Positions 10,860 through 22,608 of a stretch of 64,000 bases of DNA are shown here, piece after piece; positions within the stretch are counted from its first letter, which is position 1, and the number at the start of each line of letters is the position of its first letter. The stretch lies in assembly GCA_037951105.1 (NCBI GenBank), contig JBAMJV010009322.1, positions 27,103-91,102 of the forward strand, given 5' to 3'. Made by a program: the position numbers and the translations under genes. The notes under the pieces were generated by a model. It saw nothing but the letters and a program-made list of their open reading frames with translations, searched no databases and had not been told where the DNA came from. The stretch comes from Echinarachnius parma (taxonomy: Eukaryota > Echinodermata > Echinoidea > Clypeasteroida > Echinarachniidae).

Positions 10860-11120
10860 GGAGCACATTTTTTTCAGGGGGCTGTGGTCTTTTGCCCGAA
10901 TAGGACACATTCCACATTTTAACCAGACAAGCAAAAAAAAAAAGGGTCATCACAATTTAATGGCCAGAAGTGTTTTGCCAAAATGAGTATGCCCAAATAT
11001 GAAACAATTTTGCCCAAATACGACATGATTATGCCCGAATGCGTTTGCCGGGGGGGGGGGGGGGGGGGTTGAAGGCTTGCAGCCCCCTTAGCCCCCCCCT
11101 CGCATTGTACACCTATGATT
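10860..11120. repeat. Poly-G repeat with TTTGCCCGAAT minisatellite, unit 1
   Basis: Several degenerate copies of a ~25-bp phrase (TTTTGCCCAAATAYGAMA) lead into a G tract of about 19 bases at 11050-11068 and then TTGCAGCCCCCTTAGCCCC. The same order occurs at 18780-19030 and 53200-53645, so it is one repeat family. Confidence 0.75.
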
Positions 11121-11454
11121 TTGAAGGTTCCAGCCTGGTGGCATCACTTTACATTAGCCGTGTACGTATATATACTCATGATCGTTCACAATTTTGCAAA
11201 AAAAGGGATACATTTTTGTATGTGTTCGGGAACATAAGATATTCACGTAAATAGAAAAAAAAGGGTACATAATCAAGACTAATTTGCGGAGAAGAGCAAA
11301 AAGGGTCAAACATTTTTTCAACAATTTTTGTCGCGAATAATGTAAATTAGGGAACTAATTGAAACGCAGCGAGTAGGGGTGCTCTTTTCACCTTGAGAAC
11401 GATCATGTATTACGCCTTTGAAGGTGAAATGACACCACCAGGGGTTCTAGAAAG

Positions 11455-11644
11455 TACAGTAAAACCTGTGTATAGTGACCACCCAAGGGAAGCAAGAAAA
11501 GTGGCCACTGTATAGACAGGTGACCGGCCTCTATAGACAGGTTTCATAACATTGATTTTCTCTGTAAGGGATCACTTTTGGCGGACACTATATAGGCAGG
11601 TTGGCTGCTATGGACAGGTGACCACTAAGACAGGTTTGACTGTA
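11455..11644. mobile_element. MITE with TA-CAGT ends (Tc1/mariner-like), copy 1
   Basis: Starts TACAGTAAAACCTGT and ends AGGTTTGACTGTA, imperfect inverted repeats flanked by TA. The body repeats phrases such as GTGGCCACT, TATAGACAGGT and GGTTGGCTGCTAT. Copies: 19247-19526 and 22137-22323. The superfamily is inferred from the TA flanks and CAGT ends. Confidence 0.7.
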
Positions 11645-11649
11645 TAACT

Positions 11650-12233
11650 TTACTACATGGGTTTACATGAATCAATACCATGCAAACATACATACACAAA
11701 CACACAACACTAAATCAATGAACATACATGATGCATTACAGTCAAATAAAACGTCAGATAATCAAAGTTGTATTCTCTTTTATTTTTTAATAAAGAGACT
11801 ATTCGTAATTGAGGAATGATATAAGAAATATAAATGACGGAACATAAACAAAAATCATTGGACATATTTTAAAAGTCAATTCAATACAAAAATATATTTC
11901 AGATGCTCTTCTAAAAATTGTAGCTTTATTATTAAAGCAAAATGAAAATAAAAATAATGTTTATTATTTCTATTATTAGTATCAATAGTATCATTCTTCT
12001 AATAATTATTACTGTTTTTTCACTTGGCAAGCAAAGTATATTAGATATATCGGACACAAGAGTATTGCAACCATTGGAAAGAACTGGATAAAAGAAGTTA
12101 GTTTAATTTATGTCCCCATTAAGTATTGTTTTCTAAACCGAACACAAAAAGTAACTACCCCCCTTCATAACTGATAATTGTTACAAGATGTCATTTTACC
12201 ACAATGTGTTTTCAGTTGTTATGTACACTTTGT
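11650..12233. other. AT-rich end of unit 1
   Basis: No gene. AT-rich sequence with many indels relative to 19530-20146. Confidence 0.5.
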
Positions 12234-12515
12234 AGGAGAGTAGGACGTACGTTTTTGGGGAGAGAAAAGAAGGACGAAAAGGAGACAGATAGGTGGAAGA
12301 CGGCATGAATGACCGTGTGTAGTTTGAAGAAATAAAGGCAAGTACACCTGATATGATAATTTGTACATGTTTCGTTATTATTAGAGTAGCGTGAATGAGT
12401 GATGCTTCACTGTCCGTAAGAACTCGGTGGCTGATGCTGTGTTTCGGGGCCTCATAAACCAAAAAGGCCGCTCGGTAAACGAAGAAGGGACCCCGGGGGG
12501 AAACAGCTCGTTACA
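12234..12515 (+). repeat. 5'-truncated LTR created by the duplication
   Basis: Identical to 4355-4636 of the intact LTR but lacking its first 80 bp. Immediately to its left is the end of unit 1, so this is the duplication junction and not an independent insertion. Confidence 0.9.
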
Positions 12516-12693
12516 GTATGATTAATAAAATTGGAAATATGGGAAGTCCGCAAAGCTAAATAGCTTGAAGAAAGGACAGCCTGTTGTAAAAATGCAAGTA
12601 TAGTTTAAATACAAATAATACAATTACGACTCCATATTATGTGATTTAACAGAAAGGAGAAGCAGGTGCAACCCCTGAAATGGAAAAGTCATG

Positions 12694-13231
12694 TTAAAGG
12701 GGTAGTACAGTTTTGGTAAGGCTGAACTTTAGTAACCAAACCTGGACAGTAACATTATAAACTAATAGTTATAACTCTACCATGCTCGAAAAGTATACAA
12801 AATTACAAAAAAGTAAAAAGCCTGTTATCATTCAAAAAGAGCCATTAAAACACAAGAGGGCGCTTTTTAAAAAGGCATTGGTTTCAACCATTTTTCATAC
12901 AAAATTATGCATGTGATGTTTTATTGAAATAATGATTAAATAGAGAGATCATCAACAACTATTTAAAAAACGCTTTTGAACATTTTTGAAAAAGTGCAAG
13001 CATTTTTTTAATTTTTTGAAAAAATCATCTAATTATTTGGGCCCCAAATAATTATAAGATCAGATATATTTATTGATATTTCAGCCGTTTCTGGGTCGAT
13101 TTTGACTAAATAAAGTTTATTCTGCCATTAAAATTGCATGTTCTCTCAAATTCGACACTCAGTTTTTCATTACCTCACAAAAATGGTTTGATGTGCAGCG
13201 CCCTCTCTACCAAAACTAAACTACCCTTTAA
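12694..13231. mobile_element. MITE family B, duplicated copy
   Basis: Second copy of 4815-5352 generated by the tandem duplication and essentially identical to it. It is not an independent transposition. Confidence 0.9.
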
Positions 13232-14378
13232 ACTACAGAAAAGAGCTGTTAGAATAGTAACAAACTTTTCATATTTATCTCATCTCACTATAAACCCCTT
13301 TTTATAAAATTTAAGGTTTTACCCATTTTTCAACTTTATGAATATAATCTTGGTATTTGTATGTATTTATTTCATCACACATTATTAACTGATTTATTTT
13401 ATTCGTTATTTATTCAAAACTCTGATGTACATAATTACTAGGAATACAAGATCTAAATCCGACCTTCGTGTTTCTTATGGACGCACACAATGTTCTCATT
13501 TTATTATTTAGTCTATCGACTCATGTAAAACAACTAATTTTTCATATATAATTTTGACAACAGTTTTTAATTTGATCTAAATACATCACTGATGAGAAAA
13601 AGTGTTGTTGCCATTTTTTATTTTTGGTCCCAGGGTGCATTTTGGCGATTATAAAGATAATTAGCTAATTTGCATATTTCTGAAATAAAATCAGGGATCA
13701 TTTTCCATCTAGAGGAATAGTACAATAGTAATCAAAACAATTATGACTGGGTAATTTGGTGGAAGGAATCAATTTCCGGTGCCCATTTGCATGTGCCGTA
13801 TGGGCAACACCCAGTAATCCAAGATGGCTTCCCCTAATTTGCATATGTATGAATATTATTGATTTACTGTAGCTACATCCTCTAATAAGTATCAATTCCA
13901 AGTTATATAGATGCAGTCATGCTCTTAAAGTGTATACAAGATACTTCAGCTTGGTTGCCACCTTGGCAACCTCTGGCAATGCATATAATTAGCATACTTA
14001 TAGACTATTTACCTAATTTGCATATTCCCAGAAATTTGTGTATAATTATTGTGAACCCAGAAAGTAAAAGAGACAAAAAATACCTCTTTTCCAAGGTTTT
14101 AGGGGGCAACAAATCCATTTATAATACTTATTTTGACGTATCACCTCGGCAACCCACATATATAAATCCAAGATGGCCGCCTTTGGCATTCTAAAGGAAA
14201 AATGCAATGTGCCACTTTAACAGCAATTATTTTATAAAACTATAATTGTTTTACCGTTAGCAACTAACTACAGATAGGTGACCACTTACTTAGACATGTT
14301 GTCTGTATGTTTATAGGTCATGTGTTAAAAACTTAGGTCATGTGTTAAAAACTTAGCCATGTCAAATAATGACTTCGC

Positions 14379-14539
14379 ATAATAATAATAATAATAATAT
14401 ACTCGATTTATATAGCGCCTAATATGATTTATAATCATCTCTAAGCGCTTTACAATGATAATATATTACCCCCGGTCATAGGATACAATGCAAACCGGCA
14501 CACATTGTGTGCACCATCTCCACTCCCATACTAGACTGG
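14379..14539 (-). mobile_element. SINE 3' tail, duplicated copy
   Basis: Tandem-duplication partner of 6500-6660, with the same truncation point. Confidence 0.85.
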
Positions 14540-15338
14540 CGGGATTTATTGAGTCAATACGTGTATAAGGTTTCACCAGATCAATGATTTTTGTCCGTCA
14601 GACCATACAATGCATGATAAGAATGAAAAGGTCTACAAAACTATATAGACTAGTGACCGGCCTGTTTTGAGACACTCCAGAGAGGAACGAATTGGGCGTC
14701 GGTGTTCCAAATATCTGGTCTTGGGAGATTGCTACGTTTCTTTTACTTATGATTCATTGCATAGGACTGTTGTTTGATTCCTTGCAGCCAAATGGCTAGT
14801 ATATAGTCCACCCTTGGCATGGAATTACAATGTACATATAGTACGCCCCACAATTATTGTTGATGTTGTCTTTAGGCGGTACTAAGATTTGGTGTTTTGT
14901 TCTTGTCGGCTTTAGATACACCCTAATGCCCGATTAAATTGAAATTCATTTAATTGCATCTGAGACTTTTTTTCTGTTTTTATTCAACCAAAATACAATC
15001 AAAGTACAATCACAAAATGTACAAACAATTATAAGGGATCAGAATAAGTAAAAACAAAATCAAATATAAATCAACAAAAAATACATTAAAAACATAAGAG
15101 GTGCAGCAATATACTGTAATACATAAAATAAGTTAAGAGTTAAAGCCTGCTTATAGGGAGGGGGTGGGGAGTCATGGGGTACCCACGGCATAACACCGGA
15201 CACCCCACGAGCCCGCCAAACAAGTGACTGAACAATGAAATCCACTCCTTCGTGACAGGACCGACCTCATCTCTGTGTTGGTTTTAAAAATCGTGTGCAG
15301 AGTGTGCATATCGTCGAAGTACTCTGAAATCATAATTC

Positions 15339-15339
15339 A

Positions 15340-15370
<31 letters not shown>

Positions 15371-15371
15371 C
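15339..15371. repeat. (CA)n microsatellite, unit 2
   Basis: Shorter partner of the CA repeat at 7460-7502. Confidence 0.95.
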
Positions 15372-15468
15372 ACATGCACACGCACGCACGCACGCACACA
15401 CTAACTCTGAAGCTATATATAGAAATTTATAACCGGATACACCACGACACTTTGCATTGAGTTTTGGT

Positions 15469-15774
15469 AAAGAAAGTACAGTTTTGGTCAAACTTAATTT
15501 TAATAACCAAAACCTGCACCATTATTACAAACTTATAGTTATAACTCCACCATGCCCGAAAGGAATGAAAACTTACAAATGACTGAGTAAAAAGCCTGTT
15601 AACATACAATATAGCCGTTAAAACTCAAAGAGGTCGCTATCTAAAAACTCATTTGGGTTCAACCATCTAAAATAAAATGTTGTGCATGTGATGTTTTGTT
15701 GAAATAGTGACTAGAAAGAGAGATGATCAACATCTATTTAAAAACCTCTTTTGTAATTTTTTTAAAAGAGGAAG
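15469..15774. mobile_element. MITE family B partial, duplicated copy
   Basis: Tandem-duplication partner of 7600-7905. Confidence 0.85.
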
Positions 15775-16341
15775 CAACTGCACTAATCTAATGGAACTGT
15801 ACATATTGCAGGTTGACGTCTTTTGTCTGCAAGGAGTTAGTACACATGCAAGTATTGCATTATTACATTGCATTTATTATAAATAAACAACGGGGTCATA
15901 AAGACATAGTAATACATGGACATTGCCGTCACAGCATGGTGGCCAGTATAATTGCAGAGAACGGTGCATGTTAGATTGTTTAAAAACTATGATAATGTTC
16001 ATTATCAGTGATACTCGAGAGGAAAGAATATCGAAATAACTAGAAGTGATAAGATGTATGCTCTTATCAGCGCCAGCAAGAGAAAATGTAGGCATTGAGC
16101 TTCTATTCACAATTCACATGATAACTAGTTTTATTCAAAACAATGCAGCAAAGGTAAACAATTTTCATGACAATTAAGATGGGCGAAGAATCATTGTAAA
16201 GACGACTTTTTAATTATGTTCTTCAAGATGTTGTTACGATTCTGTACGTAAAGATCGTACGGTACATTGTTATTTAAGTTAGCCCCAATAAGATGTACCT
16301 AATTGAACATTTTCTATTCTAAAGCAGTAAAGCCGGGCTAA

Positions 16342-17261
16342 CTAATTGTCAAGTTTGTTCAGACATCGTTCAACAAAATCCCGACATGCAGCAGCATATC
16401 TTTCGGGATGCCATCGAAGGTGCATCACGTGATCGGAATCTTCCCACAGCACCTCCGCCACGTGACAGCCCCTCCGGCGTCTCTCCGCGATGGCCGCCTG
16501 GACATCCTCGCACGGAACGATCCGGTCTCCCTTCGAGTAGAGGAACAGCATCGGGGCGCCATCTTATCTTGGAGCAAAGCGTCGAAGTACGTTCTCCTGT
16601 CTCGCGTCACATCCGTCAGTCCGAAGACCATCATCCCGAGCCAGTTTAGGACGTTGATAGCACCGAGAAAGATGTAGAACAGCCAGGCCGCAAGGTAGGC
16701 GATGACCCAATGCTGCTTTTGCGACACGACGATGTAGATCACCATAAAGGATCTTGGTAGCAATGGTCGCACGGGCGAACTGTCCCATATGATACCAGCG
16801 ATGCGCAGACTGCCGTACCGTCCGGGCGATGGACCACTCACGATCTCGGTGATGTGCCTGTAGATGTACCCGCCGCCGTTGCTGAAGAGATGGAAGAAGA
16901 TGGGACTATGTTCTAGTCCGAGTTCGAACAGCGAGTCCAGAAGTTGAAGAGTTAAGCTCCTGATCTGCCCCATCTTGCGTCCAAAAATGTAATCGTGATG
17001 CAGGACATATCGTATCGTTACGAATCCCCGAGACTCGTACAGGGCGCTGTACTTGGCGAGATGGTTATCCCGGCACCCGTACCATCCAAGAAGGAAGACA
17101 ACCGGGGCCTTGTCCTTCTTATTTAGCTGCCCCAGTCCACGATTTAGACCTGATAGGTCTGACGTAACAAGTCCATCTAAATTCTCCCTGTCTACATCAG
17201 CTCTATGTGCAGTATTCTGACGCTTTGTTTCAAATGTCACATGATAATCAAGGTCCTCCAT
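16342..17261 (-). pseudogene. TMEM53: TMEM53-like protein, second copy with 1-bp deletion
   Basis: Near-identical to 8473-9393 except that one base is lost between 16556 and 16557 (GGGGACG in copy 1, GGGGCG here). The frame shifts after residue 235 and a missense tail ends at 16425, giving 278 residues that lack the Asp246 and His278 equivalents. The correct C-terminus remains open in the other frame (16342-16551). With so little other change, this is either a very young pseudogene or a base-calling or assembly error. Confidence 0.85.
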
Positions 17262-17853
17262 GGTATACTTTTTCAGAGAAGCAAAATTGTCTTCGTAGAA
17301 TCAGAAGATCTCAAATCTAGGCTTAGGGGTATATAATTATAATAGCTGGACAGGCAATGCTCTCACCAAACGACTCGCACAAAACATGACAAAGATGTCG
17401 CAATAATTGATCAATATTTTGTAGGCTCTTGCCGACTTCCAAAAACTATTCATGTACAGCTTATAAGTCCCTATAAGTATACACTTTACGTGAACCCCTA
17501 GCTCCATGTATACAAACTAAAGTATAAGAGTTGGTTTGGCTTATTGTGCCGTCCTTAACAAGTCATAGACGTGCATACATTGTACAAGCATGGACATTAT
17601 GTGTGGTATACCCCGGTCCGACTTTTTACGATGCCCAATCAATAAAGTAAACACACGAGGGTACCATAAAGCTTTTGTCTTTGTACCCGTTGTGCCATAA
17701 AACACCGAGTGGGGCTACATAGTTGTTGTTTCTATTGGCGGGAGATGGCGCTATGTCTCTATCAACGCTCTCTGCTATTTACCAAGGCGGTACTATAGTA
17801 CCTCCCTGTATTGACCAACCAGATCTAGCTTATAATGTGTGTGTTGTGTGTGT

Positions 17854-17895
<42 letters not shown>

Positions 17896-17963
17896 TTAGT
17901 GTGTGTATTTAGTGTCTCCCTATCTCTCTCCCCCTCCCTCTCTCTATCTCTTGAGTAGATGTG

Positions 17964-18308
17964 ATGTGGCAAGATTGGTAGATTGCGCTTTCCAATCATG
18001 AGGTTCCGAGTTCGAACCCTGCCCAACGCATTTCCTGCCGTGTTTGTCCTTCAGCAAGACAATTTATCCACAATTTCTGCTCTCCATATACCCAGATGTA
18101 TAAATGGGGACCAGGAAAGGTGAAAGCCTTTATGTGAACGATCTTCTCAATGCCCATGAGCCACTTGGAAGGAATGCTCCATGCTTGAGATGGTGCACAA
18201 AATGTGTCGGCATTGTATCCTAGTCTGACAGTGGTAAAAATGGTGTAAAGCGTTGAGATGATTATATGTACTAGCTAGCGTCATATAAATCAAACATATT
18301 ATTATTAG
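17964..18308 (+). mobile_element. tRNA-derived SINE, unit 2
   Basis: Partner of the SINE at 10080-10423 with the same A and B boxes, but its 3' half has many substitutions and indels, marking the more diverged part of the tandem duplication. Confidence 0.85.
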
Positions 18309-18779
18309 TATCTCTCTATAATGATGTCTCTTTGTGTGTATATCATCCCCGGGTATCATCTCGTGTATATTATCAAGATTATTACCACCCTGGTCACACT
18401 GTAATCATTCCTGCTCACAAAAAGCATATTTTTCACTCCCATGAGAATATTAAAGCCAGTCACCAATAAGGCACACACATTTATCATCCCCATTTATACC
18501 GTACAACAGATAATACACTGGATTCAAAAATTAGGGTCTCACTCATTGTAGAGTGTGGGGTTTTTACCAATCTTGCCAACACTGCTATCTTTCGATCTTG
18601 CAAGTGGCCTGTGGTGGGACAAATTAAAACAATTTCTCTCAAAATGTTGATTAGAACACTGTGATATCACACACAAATTAAGCAGCACAAATAAGAACAT
18701 GTTACTCTATTATCACAGAATGAGCAAGTTGCATTAAAATTGATTAAATACACAAATCTAAATTTTGAACATGGGCGTA

Positions 18780-19030
18780 GGAGCACATTTTTCCCCCAGG
18801 GGGCCCCCGAGGTCTTTTGCCCGAATAGGCCTACCATCTTCCCACATTTTCACTTGACAAGAAAACAAAATTAATCAAAATTTAACTGCCAGAAAGTGTT
18901 TTTGCCCAATAAATATGATACAAGTTTGCCCGAATATGACATGCTTTTGCTCGAATGCGTTTGCCGGGGGGGGGGGGGGGGGGGGTTGTAGCCCCTTAGA
19001 CCCCCCCTCGCATCGTACACCTATGTTCGC
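18780..19030. repeat. Poly-G repeat, unit 2
   Basis: Duplication partner of 10860-11120, including TTGCCCGAATATGACATGC and a G tract at 18966-18985. Confidence 0.75.
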
Positions 19031-19246
19031 GAATATAAGATATTCATGTAAATGGAAATAATGATACATAATCAAGACTAATTTGCAGAGAAGTGCAAAA
19101 AAGGGTCAAAATTTCAGAACAATTTTTGCGAAATGTGAAAATTCAGGAACTTGAAACGCAGCGAATAGGGGTGATCATGTGTTATGCCTTTGAATGTGAA
19201 ATGACACCACTAGGGGTTCTAGTAATTAATGTTATGTTAAAGATAC

Positions 19247-19526
19247 TAGTAAAAACCTGTGTATAGTGACCACCCAAGGGAAGCAAGAAAAGTGGCCACT
19301 GTATAGACAGGTGACCGGCCTCTATAGACAGGTTTCATAACACTGCTTTTCTCTGGCGGGAATCACTCTCTGTGACCACTATAGGCAGGTTGGCTGCTAT
19401 AGACAGGTGGCCACTAAGACAGGTTTCATAACATTGATTTTCTCTGGATAGGATCACTTTTGGCGGACACTATATAGGCAGGTTGGCTGCTATGGACAGG
19501 TGGCCACTAAGACAGGTTGGACTGTA
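19247..19526. mobile_element. TA-CAGT MITE, unit 2, internally expanded
   Basis: Partner of 11455-11644 but about 90 bp longer, because the TTTCATAACA...CCACTAAGACAGG segment is present twice. The left terminus is eroded. Confidence 0.7.
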
Positions 19527-20449
19527 TAACTTTACTATATGGATTTACATGAATCAATACAATGCAAACATACATACACAAACACACAACACAATCAATT
19601 AACATACATGATGCATTACAGTCAAATAAAACGTCAGATAATCAAAGTTGTATTCTCTTTTGTTTTAAATAAAGAGACTATTCGTGATGAATGAGGAATG
19701 ATATAAGAAATATAAATGACAGAACATAAGCAAAAATGATGATAGACCTACATTTTTTTAAAAGTCAATTTAATACAAAAATATATTTCAGATGCTCTTC
19801 TAAAAATTGTAGCTTTATTATTAAAGCAAAATGAAAATAAAAATAATTCTTATTATTTCTATTATTAGTATCAATAATATCATTATTTTTCTAATAATTA
19901 TTACTGTTTTTTTCACTTGGCAAGCAAAGTATATATTAGATATATCGTAAACAAGAGTATTGCGCCCATTGGAAAGTACTGGATAAAAGAAGTTAGTTTA
20001 ATTTATGACCCCATTATGTATTGTTTTCTTAACCGAACACGAAAAGAAACTACGCCCATAAACAACTGCTCATAATTTCATAACTGATAATTGTTACAAG
20101 ATGTCATTTTACCACAATGTGTTTTCAGTTGTTATGTACATTTTGTGTGAAAATCAGAGATATTCATCACTTTGTGGCTGAATAAGCACAGATTAAAGAC
20201 GAAATGACCCAATTCAATAGTCACAAGAACTTGCGCATTCCTGTACATTGTTGTGAAACGGCACATATGACTTAATGCATTGCTTGTGGTTTGTGAATGC
20301 CATTTGATATACCATCCATTTTGATTTATTTATGGCTCATCATACATGTGGTTTAATGGATTATTTGCAGTTGTCAAACAGCGCAATTTGAAATTTCTCA
20401 ACTGCAATAATATTACTTTTGCCAATTTTGAAATATGACAATTTTCTCT

Positions 20450-21159
20450 TTAACCCTTTGAAGACGAACAGAGTTTTTCTGTGTGTAACCCCTGAGACGG
20501 AAAGAATTTAGGGGCTCACGAAAAAGCCACGGTTGCTATGAGAGGCGTGGCTTAGGTCCCATACATTGCATACTTTGCTTTCACTGAAGATAATCAGCGG
20601 TTTTAGTGGACTTCCGTCCCTTTCAATTTGAAATGAAAGGATCGAAGTAACTCACACTCATAATCTCTATTGATCGCACTTGTATTCAAGATTTTCAAAG
20701 CCACCGCCATGATAGCAAGCTTGCTTTTCTGTCCTTTTGTACATGCATTCTTTTGAGTAAACCGGTGCGGCGTACCCTGTACCGTGCACATCGCCTCTAG
20801 CTAGCTTTGCATAACAATACACATCGGCTGAGTGCCCGCCCCCTTTCTTGTGATTGGCCGAATTGAGTTCTCGTTACCAGGAGCGGAACATGTAAAAAAT
20901 ATATCGAAGATGTCATATTTATGACCATTTTACACTCAAAATAACTAATATGAAAAACAAATCTACAGATAGTCACATTTGATTCATAATCTCTGCATTT
21001 ATTGCAATTTCATTCATGAATTTTGTGTGAGAAAAGGTGAATTCTTCGGTTTAAAAACCGATGTTTATTTGCTCTCTGTGCACAAAATATTTCGGGTCTA
21101 GTCTGTGGCCATAGAACGCTATGCCCGAAATATTTCGGGACGCGTCGTCAGCGGGTTAA
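20450..21159. mobile_element. piggyBac-like MITE, 710 bp
   Basis: TTAA at both edges. The ends are TTAACCCTTTGAAGACGA and, inverted, TTAACCCGCTGACGACGC, which match the TTAA-CCC style of piggyBac termini. No transposase ORF is present. Confidence 0.7.
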
Positions 21160-21216
21160 TGTGTGCTCACTTAACCATGGATTAATGGTTACCTCTTAAT
21201 TTTACACATTCTTTTC

Positions 21217-21790
21217 TTAAAGGGCCCAGTTTCCCCAAGTACTAATGTGGATTGAAAGAAAGGAGAACAATTTAAGAAGCCCAATAGTGAAAGTTTGAGC
21301 AAATTTGGATTTTCAATTCAAAAGTTATGATTCCAGTCAGTTTTGTTTGCCGCCCCCTCTAGATGGCAAGTTGCCAAGGTCTGTGATGCCATAGTAGAAC
21401 AACCTTCCACTGACTTTGTACACATATTTTCATATTTTAACATTTTTCTTGGATTTCACTGGACCAGTTGAGGAAGTTTTAACTTAAATGCATGCCCATT
21501 TTCCTCTTCTCTAACATATCTGAGAATGAGAGTAGAGGGATGATGCTTTTTCATGAAAAGTGACATTTTGTGAAGTTTTGTTGTACAGTTCCAATGGGAG
21601 TTGTTCATCTGTGACAGATTTGGCAAAGAGCCGACTGAGAGGGCAGCAAACAATATTTTGATCAAAACTTTGAAAAATCATAATTCTTGATTGGATTATC
21701 AAAACCTGTTCAAACTTTCGCTAAAAGGTATCTAAAATTGTTCCCTTTTCACCCAACCTGCTTAAAAGCTTGTAGACACTTCCCCTTTAA
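21217..21790. mobile_element. TTAA-flanked MITE, family E
   Basis: Left end TTAAAGGGCCCAGTTTCC; right end, inverted, TTAAAGGGGAAGTGTC. The terminal identity is short and imperfect, and the interior is non-coding. Confidence 0.5.
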
Positions 21791-21965
21791 CTACCATATC
21801 AATATTTTGGCAAGACAAAATCTTGAAAAGATTCTTGGTTATGAAATTATGAGCAGTTGTTGAGGGGGTAGTTATTTTTTGTGTTCAGTTAGCATAGTTC
21901 TCTGCCTAGTAAAGGTGTAGCATTTTTATTATCAAAATTAAGTTTGACCACTTCGCTTCTTTCCC

Positions 21966-22083
21966 TTTGAAGGCATATATACTGGATCTTCTATCAATGA
22001 CCTATACTCCCTCTGATCTTGTCTTTGACCATCTTTGTGAAAATCTTGTGCTTCCTAGCTTGCGTATAACTCTGCCTATATAG
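21966..22083 (-). pseudogene. FGGY: Decayed duplicate of FGGY exon 13 (distal copy)
   Basis: In the minus frame it retains ARKHKIFTKMVKD close to the genuine exon-13 segment [13 protein letters not shown], followed by a frame-altered tail. There is no usable acceptor and an indel follows KMVKD. It lies downstream of the functional terminal exon. Confidence 0.8.
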
Positions 22084-22136
22084 TACATGTAATGGTACCA
22101 TTGTTTGACCAGCTATTCTTTCCCTTTGATGGCACA

Positions 22137-22323
22137 TACAGTCAACCTGTGTATAGTGGCCATCTATAAAGGGGAACAAAAAAAAGGTGGCCACTTCAGA
22201 CAGGTGACCTCTATAGAGAGGTTCCTTTGCATTATTTTTCTCAAGAAAGGATCACTTTTGGTGGCAAATATAGACCAGTTGGCTGCTATAAACAGGTGGT
22301 CACTATTTACATGCTTGACTGTA
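22137..22323. mobile_element. TA-CAGT MITE, copy 3
   Basis: TACAGTCAACCTGTGTATAG at the left and TTGACTGTA at the right, with TA at each edge. It sits between two dead copies of FGGY exon 13 and interrupts the ACTGGATCTTC end of the middle one. Confidence 0.75.
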
Positions 22324-22415
22324 CTGGATCTTCCATCAACAACCAATACTCCCTCTGCTCTCTCACCATATTGGTGACAACCTTGCGTTTTCCCTCATAG
22401 TAATCTGCCTAGTAG
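22322..22415 (-). pseudogene. FGGY: Decayed duplicate of FGGY exon 13 (middle copy)
   Basis: Nucleotide match to the 3' half of exon 13 (ACTGGATCTTCCATCAA, ACTCCCTCTG, CACCATATTGGTGA in plus orientation) with substitutions and small losses. A MITE is inserted at its distal edge. Confidence 0.75.
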
Positions 22416-22461
22416 TAGTATTGTCATTGAAGTTAAGTTCTCTTTTCCTCTGAAGGAGCTA

Positions 22462-22608
22462 TTATACTGGATCTTCCATCAATGACCTATACTCCCTCTG
22501 GTCTTTGACCATCTTGGTGAAAACCTTGTGTTTTCTTGCGTAGTACTCTGCCTGTTGTTTATCAGGCCAGATGACTCGTCTCACTCCACACATGTTCTTC
22601 ATCGCATC
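22462..22608 (-). CDS. FGGY: FGGY coding exon 13 (terminal) with stop
   Basis: 147 nt including TAA at 22464-22462. Acceptor AATAATTAG. It encodes [20 protein letters not shown], matching the family's C-terminal YYDKKYQVFLKLVEHQKEY. Two dead copies lie further downstream. Confidence 0.92.
   Translation of the reverse strand, partial: DAMKNMCGVRRVIWPDKQQAEYYARKHKVFTKMVKDQREYRSLMEDPV

Larger units (their letters stand above)
4355..12233. repeat. Tandem duplication, unit 1 (7,879 bp)
   Basis: Every landmark in this block recurs in the same order in 12234-20146: partial LTR, MITE B, SINE tail, CA repeat, the TMEM53-like gene, full SINE and the poly-G element. The offset is 7879 bp at the left end and falls to 7868 in the TMEM53 gene because of a shorter CA run and a 1-bp deletion. 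The left breakpoint lies inside the LTR. The right end is followed directly by the LTR interior. Confidence 0.95.
12234..20146. repeat. Tandem duplication, unit 2 (7,913 bp)
   Basis: Direct repeat of 4355-12233. The left ~5.4 kb differ by only a handful of substitutions (for example near 13379, 13442, 13710, 14860 and 15835), whereas the last ~2.2 kb differ by frequent substitutions and indels. The unit ends where the two copies' common ...ATGTACA(C/T)TTTGT stops, at 20146. Confidence 0.95.

Noticed and set aside
12196..12462. 88-codon minus-strand ORF and its twin at 4260-4583
   Set aside because: Antisense to the LTR, which is oriented on the plus strand; similarity between the two is only the duplication.
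16342..16551. Separate 69-codon gene
   Set aside because: It is the frame-shifted C-terminal part of the second TMEM53 copy.
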